Source: Datisca glomerata | Lineage: Eukaryota; Streptophyta; Magnoliopsida; Cucurbitales; Datiscaceae | Assembly: GCA_003255025.1 (NCBI GenBank) | Contig: QANY01008633.1 | Location: 124,001-188,000 of the forward strand | DNA: 64,000 bases | Reading direction: 5' to 3' | Part shown: piece by piece, positions 10,799-21,345 of the stretch | How positions within the stretch are numbered: the stretch's first letter is position 1 | How the letters are laid out: each line of letters begins with the position of its first letter | Made by a program: the position numbers and the translations under genes | Notes under the pieces: generated by a model | Told to the model about the DNA's origin: nothing | What the model saw: the letters and a program-made list of their open reading frames with translations, nothing else | Databases searched by the model: none

Positions 10799-12183
10799 TC
10801 AATACGAAACTAGTTTATTAACAGAACTAAAAACATGATCATCAACACACATCATGTCGAGCATTTTTTTTCGAGCACCTCCATCACTATCTTTAATAGG
10901 ATTCTTGCAAGTCACCCCACAAGTACTGCATGTATTTTTTTGCATGTTTTTACCAAAAGACAAGTACATTTTCTTTCTTGGCGTACCCGAAGAACGTCTC
11001 ACATGTGGGAGTAAGATCCTTTGATTTTTCACACTATTAGGAATAGACCAATCACATTCATTACCAACAGGGCTAACAAATGTTGCATACATAGCTTCAA
11101 GCTTTCTTTTCAAATAATACGTTGAAGTATGGTGATAAGTTTCTCCTTGTAAGTGTTGCACACACATAAGAATAAGGAAGTTGATCTAACTGCCACATAT
11201 TGCAAGTGCAACGCCTATTTGTAATGTTGACATCATATTCAATATCACCATAAAAAACTTACGATGTGTGAACATCAACAATGTAAACCTACAATCAACA
11301 TTAAGATAAAATAAAATTAATACTAAATAATGAAAGGAAATAATCAAATATGAATTCAATAAATAAAAAGAAAAGAAACATTGACATAAGAAATCTCGCA
11401 TCCATAGTACGGGTAAGCTCAAATTGAGCAGGTAGATATTTCTCTGCTTCCTTCGTCAAATAAGTAACCATACAACTAGCAGCAATCCTACGATCATAAA
11501 ATCATAACTGCAACGTTTGTCGAATAAACTCAATAAGGCAAGCAACATGCAATGATTTAGCATCCTTTATAATAGAATTTAATGTCTCCACAAGATTTGA
11601 AGTCATCACATTATACCGGCGCCTTAGAAAGTATGAAGGAGCCCATTTCTCATACCCAAGATCTTTTAAGTAAGAGCGTATAGAAGGAACGATGGCTTCT
11701 AAACAATGCATATGTAACTCAAAATCTACAGTCTCATATGCCCTCGCACATTTACAAAACAAAACTATCAAGCTTGAACCTTTTATATATCGTCTTCACA
11801 TTGTTAAGTAAATGTTGCATGCAATAACCATGATGAGCGTCCGAGAAAGACTTGCAAATATCCTTTAGGATACTATTATCTTGATCAGAAATAGTTACCA
11901 ACTCCTCGAGATATCCAAGGGCACAAGTCAACTGCTCTATAAACTAATCTCAAGCCAAATCATTCTCTGAATCAACAATCACAAAAGCTAATGGAAAATT
12001 TTGGTCACTACCATCAAGCATTGAAGCAATCAGAAGTGTATCATGACACTTATTCATCAAAAGTGTCCTGTCAACACCTATAACAAGTCTACAATGATGG
12101 CTACCATTTAAAGAAGGCCCTAAAGTCGTGAAAAAAATATTTTAGCCTACCATCACGATCATAATGCAAATGTGTGACGCTAC
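10799..12183 (-). pseudogene. MULE transposase, copy A, C-terminal part
   Basis: Reading 12183 to 10799 on minus gives, across several frames, the MULE transposase core (blocks like GVDGT, LIASMLDGSDQNFPLAF, VDSEND, SDQDNSI around 12110-11880). Then comes YEKWAPSYFLRRRYNVMTSN LVETLNS (11502-11771), a SWIM-type zinc finger around 11185-11215 (CTCNMWQLDQ..PYSYVC, with Tyr where the family usually has His), and a C-terminal Gly-Thr-Pro-Arg-Lys-Lys and Cys-rich tail (10799-11167). The N-terminal DNA-binding domain seen in copy B is missing because the copy stops at 12260. Stops and shifts make it non-functional. Confidence 0.75.
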
Positions 12184-12293
12184 CTAAAATATATAAAAAA
12201 TATTTACTAAACACATAAATTGATATGTAATAATGCAGTGAATAACAATAGTAAATATATGCTGTTTAGCTTACTAACTAATACAAACAGAAA

Positions 12294-13259
12294 CTAAGTG
12301 TATGAAGCCTCATATCTAACTATACTGAGTGATAACACTAGGTATATTACTAATACCCCTCTCAAGTTGAAGGGTGCTTGAAAAACATGACGCTTGTTCC
12401 TTAGTAGCTCGAACTTAGATCGAGGAAGAGGCTTAGTTAGAATATCAAATTGTCTTTCAACAAAGGATAGGAATTGAAGGAAAAGAGTTTTTGTATCAGA
12501 TTTAGGTTTCAATGGAAAAATCCATGTGTATCTTGAGTAATCATCCATTATGCTAAGATAATACTTGTAACCTGAAACTGAAAGAGTTGAGGAGGGTCTC
12601 CAAACATCAACATGGATCAAATAAAACAATTTGGTCGATGAATGTAAAGAAGGTTGAAAGACGCTTTGATGAAGTTTACCAAACTGACATGCATCACAAA
12701 AGTGTTCTTTTATTGAATTGAAAGACAATTTTATATCAAATAAAAGGCATTTTAGTACAGAAATGGAAGGATGGCCAAGACTCCTATGCCAAGTAACTAA
12801 ACTATATGTACTATTATTGTATTTACAATAAAGAAAACATGAAGGTAAAGCAACAGACGGAGCATCATTCTTAAAGGACTTTGTTGACACAGAATCTGGG
12901 ACCTTTGGAATAGCATAGGCAGAATGAAAGACCTTTCGGATGGTAGAAGCGGCTTTGTAAATGGAAAAGTAGATAGAAGAAGTTACTGAGTATGACCTTG
13001 ATGGAATCTTGGGAAACCTGAAATGATACAAGCCACCTTCAAGAAAGCGCTGCAGAAGTAATCTCCCGAAACTCTTATCCTTAATAAGACAATAGGAATA
13101 GTCAAATTCTACATTGATTGAATTATCTTTTTTCAATTGTAAAACACTTAATATGTTTTTAATAATAAAAAAGACCCATAGAATTCGATTCAAGGAAAGG
13201 GAAAAAGTTTGGTTCTGATTTTTGAAGTACCAATGTGGGTTATGTAGCTCCACTATCAA
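12294..13259 (-). pseudogene. Copia pol fragment: pre-integrase and integrase N-terminus joined to the pol C-terminus
   Basis: A 321-codon reading frame contains the gag-pre-integrase signature WHRSLGHPS, the integrase zinc-finger end CDACQFGK and the start of the catalytic core (DVWRPSST...YYLSIMDDYSRYTWIF). It then jumps directly to ILTKPLPRSKFELLRNK, which belongs to the extreme C-terminus after RNase H. The rest of integrase, all of RT and all of RNase H are therefore absent while the frame stays open. The join lies near 12430-12450. The first ~100 codons are upstream protease/spacer sequence partly in a shifted frame. Confidence 0.75.
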
Positions 13260-14412
13260 TGTGGTTTATAGCTCCACTATCAATGTACCAAGAGTCATCC
13301 TCAGAGTTCTGAGCATTGAAAGTGCAACAAAGGCTGAGGCTCTAGCATAAAAACTTTGATTTCCTGATCGATGTAAGGGCAGTTTAACATAATCTGGTTG
13401 CTGGAAATCAGGTTCAAATCCATAGTAGCTAAGATAAGCAGAGTGTTTGACCCTCTTACATATTTGACAAACAGGACTAAGGGCACCATTTCTTCGTATT
13501 CCCCTACCTATTCCTCCATTATTATTCTATTTTCTGTTAAAATTACCTCTACATCTTCCTCTAGATGACATGAGCACTTAGATTAACTAGATCAGTCAAG
13601 ATAGATTATGCTTGTTCTAACCTCATCTCATGACTTTGTAGGATAAATTGGGTTTCTTGCCACCTAATAGTTTCGTACCTTAAAGTTAAGTTGATTGTAA
13701 CTTAGTCATACTCAGACCCTAAGCCTCCCCGGATATAAAGAAGCAAATCCTCATATGTAAAACGCTATCCCAAAGCTAGCCTATTATCATCTATATTCCT
13801 CATCTTCAAATTATAATCATTTATTTTCATTAAGCCCCTTTTTACTATTTGTAACTGAAATCTCAATTGGAGAATTCTCGATTTTGACTGAGTGGCAAAA
13901 ATTCCTTAAAGTACTTCCCATACTTCATAAGAACTAGAACACCTTACTATATGCCTAAACATAGATTCAGATATAGACGAGAGTAACCAACTCATTAGGA
14001 AATGATGATACTTTTTCTAGGTTAGGAACTGAGGATTAATGATTGGAGCATCTTGATCGACATAATTGTTAAGTGCAACAGAGTTAAAATTGTTGACAAT
14101 AAGTTTTAATGAGCTTCTCTGGACAAGGAATGCTACCAAGAATATATTCTTTAAATCCATAAGAATTATCAATAGAGAGGACTTGAGACCTCCAAAAAAT
14201 GAAATTGCTTTGATCTAGTCTAATAGTTACTGGAATGACTTACTTTGTAAGATGGCACTAAGCTTCTACAACCACAGTACATAAGCATTTGAAGTATCAG
14301 GATTCCCAGAAGTTGTAGGTGCTACATTTTGAGTAGCAGTAACACGAGTGATATTTGGATTTTCTTGATTGGCATTATCTTTCGCGGAATTTGTTACCGA
14401 TGAAGCCATGAC
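13260..14412 (-). pseudogene. Copia gag and protease region, degenerate
   Basis: From a start codon near 14408 the minus strand reads MASSVTNSAKDNANQENPNI and continues to a stop near 14265. Further down, a zinc-knuckle-like CQICKRVKHSAYL lies around 13430-13470, and a protease-proximal AQNSEDDSWY-like block lies near 13285-13310 in a different frame. Multiple stops and frame changes show decay. It would be the gag of the same copia element as the pol fragment just downstream. Confidence 0.6.
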
Positions 14413-14700
14413 AATATTGGCTTTCAAATTTTTAAATAGCGAGAAAGAAGAACAAGAATGAAAATGGAAGTAGAGACGAATGAGAAGAGGAAAGGAGAAC
14501 GATAGAGAAAGAAGCTATTGAAAGCTAGGAGGAAAAAATATCGAGAGCTTAGGCCTAGGTACCATAAAGAACTCATAGAGAATCTGCATTTTCATTGACC
14601 TTACAAAAGATATAAAGAGAACTATATATAGACAAGCTAATACAGTTAGTTACAGAAGTGTAATTTCTTTTAAAATATACTACCTTATTCCACTTAATTA

Positions 14701-15734
14701 ATGTCATGTTGGATTGGATCCATAAATTTCATACTGCAGCGGGCATAATATACACTATTTTGTTTTGGCGTCAAACATTGAGATTATGTTCTAAAATTTT
14801 GGGAGGAATTTATTTAAATAACAGACTCAAGACTAGTTTAAAGAACATTCTCTCGCTCAAGACTTTGTTTTGTTGATAGAAAACTCAAATATGTTTATTT
14901 TCACAACAATGTACAGTGAAAATAAAAGTCTTATTATTAATATCAAATTTACTCCCAAATTTTTTATTATAAACCTGGAACATTTCTTGAGAGAATCTAA
15001 TGTTTCAATTTGTTCTGAATAACGGGACACTAACATGATCGGTCTTGCAGTTAACATCAGTGAAGAAAATGAATCAGAGAGGATACCCTATTTGAAGACT
15101 TGGGGAGCAGAGAAGCTTGGGGAAGACGTTGGGTCATGGGTGGCTGTTGGAAAGATGCGAAAAGAAATATAAAGTGGATTACATGTGTAACTTAGTTATT
15201 ACCGCATATCAAACATTATAGAAACAATCTATTTTTAACTTTTTCTATTCTCGGGTTATTCTACACTATATGTCTTGTATGGTGAAGAGTCTGTACAATC
15301 ATTAATACATATGTATTTAAAGTTAGTGTATATGTCACAATTTAAATATACATGCATGAAGAATATAAAGTCATGTATTACTCTTGACTTCTGGTTGGGT
15401 AAAAGAATAATTTCATAATCACTATCTCAACGTCATGTTAGATCAGTGAGATATATAAATTTAGTGTTTTTTTTTTTCAATACAAATATTATAAATAACA
15501 AAAAATACACTTTTAGAACATTTTACAAATTTAGATCAAACACAAAATATTAAAAGGAAAATTGAAAGATATTCTAATCGTTGCTACATTTTGAGATTAT
15601 GCTATGAAATTATTGTTTAAGAGTTCTTCGTTTTAGTGTATTTTCACTTATAATGATAGGTAAAAGATTTTATTAGAAAATCAACGTACAATTTCATAAG
15701 AAATTATATTTGTGTTTACGATTTTATTTCATCC

Positions 15735-15736
<2 letters not shown>
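14701..15736. other. Unassigned AT-rich stretch
   Basis: No domain, splice pattern or repeat match was recognised. It is not the missing right part of MULE A. The minus ORF at 14857-15057 has no support beyond being open. Confidence 0.4.
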
Positions 15737-15786
<50 letters not shown>

Positions 15787-15805
15787 NTAATAATAATAAT
15801 AATAT
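15737..15805. repeat. (AAT)n microsatellite
   Basis: Uninterrupted AAT units run through this stretch apart from one undetermined base (N) at 15787, so the exact length in this assembly should be treated with caution. Confidence 0.95.
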
Positions 15806-16689
15806 AGGTTAGTTACCCTAGACCCCTTGACCTTCTACGTCCATATTATGTTACAGCCCCACCTTTATAAGTTTACAGCATTGCCCCCGCATATTTCATT
15901 TTTTTCATCTACACCCAATATTGTGACTTCTGTTCAAAAAATAGACGGAAGTCAATACCTGTGACTTACACGTGACATTTTTAATAGACAATGGGGTAAT
16001 TGTATACCCATTGCCACGTGTCTCTCTCTTTCTCTCTCTTTATTTTCTCGTCTGTTGGTCTTGACCATTTAGATTTAAATCAACGGACTAGATTTTCATA
16101 ATGTAGGGCCATGTCAGATTGTGACTGACATTTTTAATCATTTCTTCTTTACAAGATCTAAGATTTTTCTCCCATTTTCTCTGAAAATATCATCCTGGAA
16201 ATATTTTTGAAAGACGAGGAGGTTTGTGTCTATGATTTTATCCGCAGGATCTGATATTACCCATTCACTTTTTTCTTGCTCCAAAACTAGTTTTATTTTT
16301 CAAAGATCCTCTTCTGGGTTTTCTTGGATTTTACTTTATAACTATCCTTTATTCTTTGATTTGTCAAGATATAATTGGTTGCCAAGAAAATAGAATTCAA
16401 TTAGTTTATGATTATTTTAAAATGACAGTAATCTACATACATTTTACCAATCGCTTCAAATTTTAATCAATAAAAATTAAGATGCATTTCAAGAAATTCT
16501 GAAAGAAAGAATGCTCGATTTACTTTCATGATTATTACAGAGATAGCTATAGCTACATATACAAAAATTTACAAAGAATGTTTGATTTACAAACTATTGA
16601 AATAAAATACTTACAAGTCTCATTGTTTTGCGCTATCCTTAATTGTAATCATATTGTAATTGAATTATCAGTTGATACGCTAGATCAGA
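15806..16689. other. Unassigned stretch
   Basis: Contains a pyrimidine run (TCTCTCTCTTTCTCTCTCTT near 16021) and a CACGTG-like core near 16015, but no gene model or element boundary that I can support. Confidence 0.35.
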
Positions 16690-17398
16690 TCAAGTTCCAG
16701 CTGATAATGGAAGATACCAAAGACTTGTGGGGAGATTAAAGTACTTAGCGCACACAAGACCAGACATTTCCTTATGCATTGAGTATTGTGCATCAGTTTA
16801 TGTGGAATATTGGAGAACAACATATAAGTGCAATGATACACATTTCTAGGTATCTAAATTATGCTGCTGGATTGGGAATTTTATTTACTGAAAATGTAGA
16901 TTACCAAAGGATTGATACATATACTAACCCAGAATGGGCCGGAGTAGTAGATGACATATGATCTACTTCATATACTTCACCTTTGTAGATGGCAATCTTA
17001 TTATATGTAGAAGAAAAAAGAAAATGTTGTTTCTCGTCCAAGTACATAAGTATAATTTAAAGGTAAGACACTTAGACTTTGTGAAGCATTATGAATGAGA
17101 TTTATTTAGCAACAACATTAGGGTTATCAATCTAAGCAAGCAATTCAATTTTATCATGACAATGAAACAACATGTGATATTGCCCATAATCTAGTCCAAC
17201 ATGATCACACAAAGCACGTTGAGGGAGACCAATGCTTTATGGGACAAATTGGATGAAAATATTATGGAGTTATCTAAGATTCAATTAGAGGAACAGTTAG
17301 CTGACATATCCTCACCAAAGTGGTCTCAATCAAGTATTCTCAAAAAGTTTAGGCAAGTTGGACATGTTTGACATCTATGCACCAGCCTGAGGGGGAGT
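16690..17398 (+). pseudogene. Copia RT end, RNase H and polypurine tract
   Basis: The plus strand reads, with stops and shifts, the RT/RNase H tail of a Ty1/copia polyprotein: ALSIVHQFMWNIGEQHISAM, RYLNYAAGLGILFTENVDY and the RNase H pattern YTNPEWAGVVDD. Further on are CDN-like (YHDNETTCDIAHN), VQHDHTKHVE and ILTKVV, and finally the polypurine tract CTGAGGGGGAG at about 17388-17398. Everything upstream (gag to RT core) is absent. Confidence 0.75.
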
Positions 17399-17893
17399 GT
17401 TGAAATATTGGGTTGTCTGGTTCTTTACTTAATTGTAGGATCTTAATTGGTAGGCTTGATTAAATGTGATTTAGTGATTTAATTATGGTGAATCCCTACG
17501 ATGCGGAACATGAAACTCAACATATAAGACAGCTCAATCCAAATGCTAGTTAGAGTGTGCGTAGTGATTAAGAGGAAGTCCAATCCAGAGACAACAGAAA
17601 AGAGGCAAGTGGGGAAAACGGCCCATCATAATTGACGACAGAACGTACGATGGAAAGGATACTGGAGAAGATAATGACAGAGAAAAACATAATATGCCCC
17701 TTAGTCAACAAGGGAAGCAAGCATGGTAAGGTCCAGAAGAAAAACTAAGGACTTTGAAAAAAAATAGTTGAATTAAGTTGATGAATATAACTCATAAAAA
17801 TCATCTCTATCATCATTTCTCAACGAGACGGTCTATAAATATTGTGAAAGGAATTTCTTTTATACTTGAAGTGTGTTTTTAGAGTGTTTAGAA
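17399..17893 (+). repeat. 3' LTR of the copia fragment
   Basis: It begins TGTTGAAATATTGGG directly after the polypurine tract, as copia 3' LTRs do. The end is placed at ...GGGATTTATAACA near 17890 on the basis of a CA terminus; this end is tentative because the matching 5' LTR is not in the window. Confidence 0.55.
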
Positions 17894-18029
17894 GGGATTT
17901 ATAACAACAAAAATATTTTTAATTTAATATATAGTGGTACTAATGATGAGATGTTTTTTAAAAAGAATTCAAATTAGTTTTTCTTATATGCTGACAAGTT
18001 TTTTTATTTAATAAATATTTACACATGGG

Positions 18030-18595
18030 GTTTGTATTGGAAATGACTAAATACGTAAAATTTGCTAAGTATATAAAAATATATATTGTGAAAATGACTA
18101 AATGTTTAAAAATAGTTAAGTGTATCAAAACACTTCTGTGAAAAGGGCTATCTTATGAAAATGATTAAGTACATGAAAATAGTTAAGTTCCATCAAAAGA
18201 CGTACGTGAAAATAGCAAAGTAGAGTAAATTCTTAAGTACATGAAAATATGGCTAAAGTGACAAAACAAGTACATAAAATGGAAAAGGGGGAGAAAATTA
18301 ATAAGTGAATGAAAATTACAAAGTGTATGTGAAAAGTTGTAAAAATAGCCAAGTGTATGTGAAAATATCTTAGTGCATGAAAATATGGCTAAGCGTGTAA
18401 AAATGACTTAGTGAAAAATGACCATGTGTGTATGGCGAATGGCCATGTATGTATGGTGATTTGCCATAGGGAATGTGAATATGTCAAGTGGATGAAAATA
18501 TGGTTAAGTGATCAAACAAGTATATAAAAATGTCAAAGGGTTAAAAAATTACTAAGTGAATGAAAATTGTCAAGGTGGGTGGCTATGTTGGAAAA
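18030..18595 (+). repeat. Degenerate tandem array of GTGAAAATGGCTAAGTG-like units, copy 1
   Basis: Roughly 17-22 bp units of the kind GTGAAAATGRCTAAGTRTRT are repeated with heavy variation. A long segment of this array, including a GACCATGTGTGTATGGC variant, recurs in the same order at 19075-19640, showing that the whole block was duplicated. Confidence 0.75.
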
Positions 18596-18599
18596 ATGG

Positions 18600-18835
18600 C
18601 AGAGTGTAGAACTAAAACTGCCGCTAAAGACACTAAAACCACCGCTATAGACACTAAAACCTCCAAAATAGACACTAAAATTACCACAATAAATACTAAA
18701 ATCGCCGCAACTGACCCTAACACCGCTTCAATTGACATTAAAACCGCTGTAATAGACACTAAAATGGTCATAATAGACACTTAAACCACCGCAATAGACA
18801 TTAAACCACCGGTAATAGGAACTTAAATACACAAA
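18600..18835 (+). repeat. 21-bp minisatellite (GACACTAAAACCRCCGCTATA type)
   Basis: About eleven degenerate 21-bp units give open frames on both strands (plus-strand peptide repeat ..IDTKTA..). The frames follow from the repeat length being a multiple of three and are not evidence of a protein. The array ends at the left terminus of the hAT element. Confidence 0.8.
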
Positions 18836-18839
18836 ATCC

Positions 18840-20459
18840 TAGAGGTGGTAGTCGGGCCGGCCGAGCAATGCTCGGCCTCAGGCAGTTTACGTGCTAGTCC
18901 ATGGCTTTTTCAGGTGGTTCATGGGCCGGTTTCAGGTCATCCCACTTGAATTTTATGGAGGCTCGGAATGAACAATTGATCTGCATCGTGAAATCACGGG
19001 CCGGGCCGGTGACGGTCTGGTCCGAGCTTAGTAACAGCCTGGTCCTGGTTAAATAACTGGATCGGTCCATTTTTGGAATTTGTCAAGTGTGTGTATGGAA
19101 ATTGGTAAGCGTGTGAAAATGATTAAGTACGTGAAGATGACTAACTATGTGAAAATGGCTAAAGGTATGAAAATGACCATGCGTGTGAAAATGACTAAAC
19201 ATTTAAAAATAGTTAAGTGTATCAAAACACTTATTTGAAAAGGCTACCTTATGAAAATGATTAAGTATATGAAAATAGTTAGGTTCCATCAAAACACGTA
19301 CTAGAAAATAGCAAAGTAGAGAAAATTTCTAAGTGCATGAAAATATGGCTAAATTGACAAAAAAAAGTATATTAAAATGGTGAAGGGTGAGAAAATTACT
19401 AGGTGAATGAAAATTACGAAGTGTATGTGAAAAGTTGTAAAAATAGCTAAGTGTATGTGAAAATACCTTAGTGCATGAAAATATGGGAAGCGTCTAAAAA
19501 TGACTTAGTGAAAAATGACCATGTGTGCATCGCAAATTGCCATGAATATATGACGATTCCCCATAGGGAATGTATGTGAAAATGTCTAAGTGTATGAAAA
19601 TATGGTTAAGTGATAAAACAAGTACAGAAAAATGTCTGATTTGAGCTGACTAACGACCCAGTCCCGGTTAAATAATCAGACAGGTCTGTTTTCCTTTCCT
19701 TTAAATGTGTTGTAATTATCAAAAATTGAAAATGCAGAGAGTTGAACCTTTGTGGGGAATATAAAATATATGGATTACTACTAAACTATATAGAAGTCAT
19801 TTAATTTCTTCTAATTGTTTTATTTTATTATTTTAAAATCTGAATAGAAAAACTTGTAATAATAAGTAAAATAATTAGTTTATTTACTTTATTTATTAAA
19901 TGCATAAACTTGTGATGCTCATATTCATGTAAAATCTAATAATAAATAATAAATAACTAATTTACAATTCATGTTCATTAACAGAACAAAAATATTAGGA
20001 ATATTAACCTAAAATTTTTTAAAGTTTTCTTGAATCCTATTTTTTATTGAATAAAATAATCATCTAAACGAAAAATATTATTTTTTATTTAACTAAATAT
20101 GTTTATCTCAAAATTTTATTATATGGAATTTTGATAAAATGTGTTAAAAGATAATAAGAATATATTATAAACAATATATATATATATATATACAAAGTTT
20201 GTCTTGGTCATTGGTAAGTAGTGTGATTTTTATAGGATAGGTCAAGGGTTCAAACTTCAACACACACATAATTGTTCAATTTTTTAGGTAAAAAGAGTGG
20301 ATACACTTGCCGGGCCTAGCATCTGGGACGGTCCTGGCTGGGCTATAAGTCTTGAATGCAAGGCCCGTGATGACCCGCGGGCCTTAACCGGCTCGGTTCA
20401 GTACATTTCAGGCCGGGCTGGTCCTAGATTTTAACCAACCGACCTACTTGCCTCCTCTA
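18840..20459. mobile_element. Non-autonomous hAT-type element (with an internal duplication)
   Basis: The left end TAGAGGTGGTAGTCGGGCCG and right end CTTGCCTCCTCTA form imperfect terminal inverted repeats. They are flanked by near-matching 8-mers CAAAATCC (18832-18839) and CAAATGCC (20460-20467), as expected for hAT target duplications. GC-rich CGGGCC-repeat ends enclose an AT-rich core (19690-20310) that is homologous, in reverse orientation, to the core of the element at 62944-63922. Relative to that copy it holds an extra ~570 bp (about 19075-19640) made of array repeats plus a second partial left end (GGTTAAATAA..). No transposase is encoded. Confidence 0.65.
19075..19640 (+). repeat. Degenerate GAAAATGGCTAAG array, copy 2, inside the hAT element
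   Basis: This repeats, block by block, the array at 18090-18560 (for example GTTAAGTGTATCAAAACACTT and AAAAATGACTTAGTGAAAAATGACC). It lies between a full and a partial copy of the hAT left end, which implies that a tandem duplication spanning the array and the hAT end occurred after the hAT inserted. Confidence 0.7.
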
Positions 20460-20464
20460 CAAAT

Positions 20465-20700
20465 GCCACCTTAGTCGCCATGTAGTGATGGTGTTTAGAG
20501 TCAATAGGTGGCGTTTGGGCTCCTAAAGATCATCCTCTCAGTGGCGTTTGGCCCATGTCTTCTAGACGTGGGCTAATTGTCATCTGGTGTGGCGTTTAAA
20601 GCTAAGAGGTGGCATTTGGGCTCGTAAATGCCATCTTCTCAGTGGCGTTTGGGCTTCTAAACGCCATCTTCTTAGTGCGTTTGGCCTCCTAAACTCCAAA
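20465..20700 (+). repeat. Palindromic minisatellite (GGCGTTTGGGCTYCTAAACGCC)
   Basis: Units of about 40-55 bp carry GTGGCGTTTGGGC, TAAACGCCAT and CTTCTCA. GGCGTTT and AAACGCC pair within a unit, so single strands could fold into short hairpins. No gene is seen. Confidence 0.75.
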
Positions 20701-21185
20701 ATAAAGTTAGATATAGAAAATATATATTATAGGGTTATAAATTAAAAATTTAAATGAGGTTATTTTTCAAATTCCACCTTTTGGGTTATAATTATAAATA
20801 AAAAGTTAAATTTCAAATTTTATTATTTAATTTCAAACTTTCAGCGGATAAGTTCGATTTAATGGTTAATCTGACATTGCGCTTATATGTGTTCGTCAAA
20901 CTTATTAATATGATTAACTGACCATCATAACATCACGACCTATAATTATACATGGTGAAAACTTGTCCCACTTGATACTTGTCACAAACGCACAACAATA
21001 TTATCAATGACAACTTTTATCGAGTTTATAAATAAGTGTTCAATTGCTTCGTGAATTCTTACTTAATCCAATCTAATTTCACATAATAAGTGAATATCGT
21101 GAATGTTTCCATTGAGAGAATGAATTTTTTCTATTTTTATCAGTGATTTCCCCGATGTACGGTAAATAATTAAAAAAATAATAAT
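20701..21185. other. Unassigned AT-rich stretch between arrays
   Basis: No coding signal or clear element boundary was recognised here. Confidence 0.4.
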
Positions 21186-21345
21186 TTTATGGTTTATAGT
21201 GAAGATGGCGATTAGAGCTATTTGAATGGCGATTAGGGCCATTTGGTGGCGATTAGGGACCATTTGAATGACGCTTGGCCTTGAAGATGACGAATAGCAC
21301 CTTCAGGATGGTGATTCGGGGATTTAAGATGACACTTGGAGGGGT
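21186..21345 (+). repeat. GGCGATTAGGGCCATTTGA-type minisatellite
   Basis: About six degenerate ~23-26 bp units (TGGCGATTAGRGCYATTTG) decay rightwards into variants such as TGACGAATAGCACC and merge into the next array. Confidence 0.7.

Larger units (their letters stand above)
4798..12260. mobile_element. Mutator-like element, copy A (right end lost)
   Basis: From GTCAGAAAAATTATGATTG at 4798 the sequence runs near-identically to 34793 onward, through introns, exons, an inserted LTR and the transposase, until 12260. The element carries a plus-strand DUF1985-type gene and a minus-strand MULE transposase that face each other. That layout matches the plant MULEs (Kaonashi/KI type in Arabidopsis) known to have captured ULP-like genes; the family assignment is inference. 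Copy A ends abruptly at 12260, inside the transposase gene, where copia sequence begins. It also lacks about 1.2 kb present in copy B (39885-41130). Termini and target duplication are not resolved. Confidence 0.7.
12261..14700 (-). mobile_element. Internally deleted copia element (minus)
   Basis: The minus strand shows, from 14700 down, an LTR-like block with a TATA-like CTATATATAG (near 14620), a degenerate PBS (TGGTACCTAGGC near 14565), gag from a start at about 14408, pol, a polypurine tract (GAGGGGTATTAG near 12350) and about 90 bp of 3' LTR ending at 12261. The LTR/PPT block recurs at 23640-23760 and 23910-24030. The 3' LTR is cut: copies at 23.6 kb continue past CTAAACAGC, whereas here the match stops and MULE sequence begins. 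The junction is therefore a rearrangement and not an insertion end. Confidence 0.7.

Noticed and set aside
18560..18784. 74-aa ORF with an IDTKT-like peptide repeat
   Set aside because: A 21-bp tandem repeat keeps frames open on both strands; no start context or conservation supports it.
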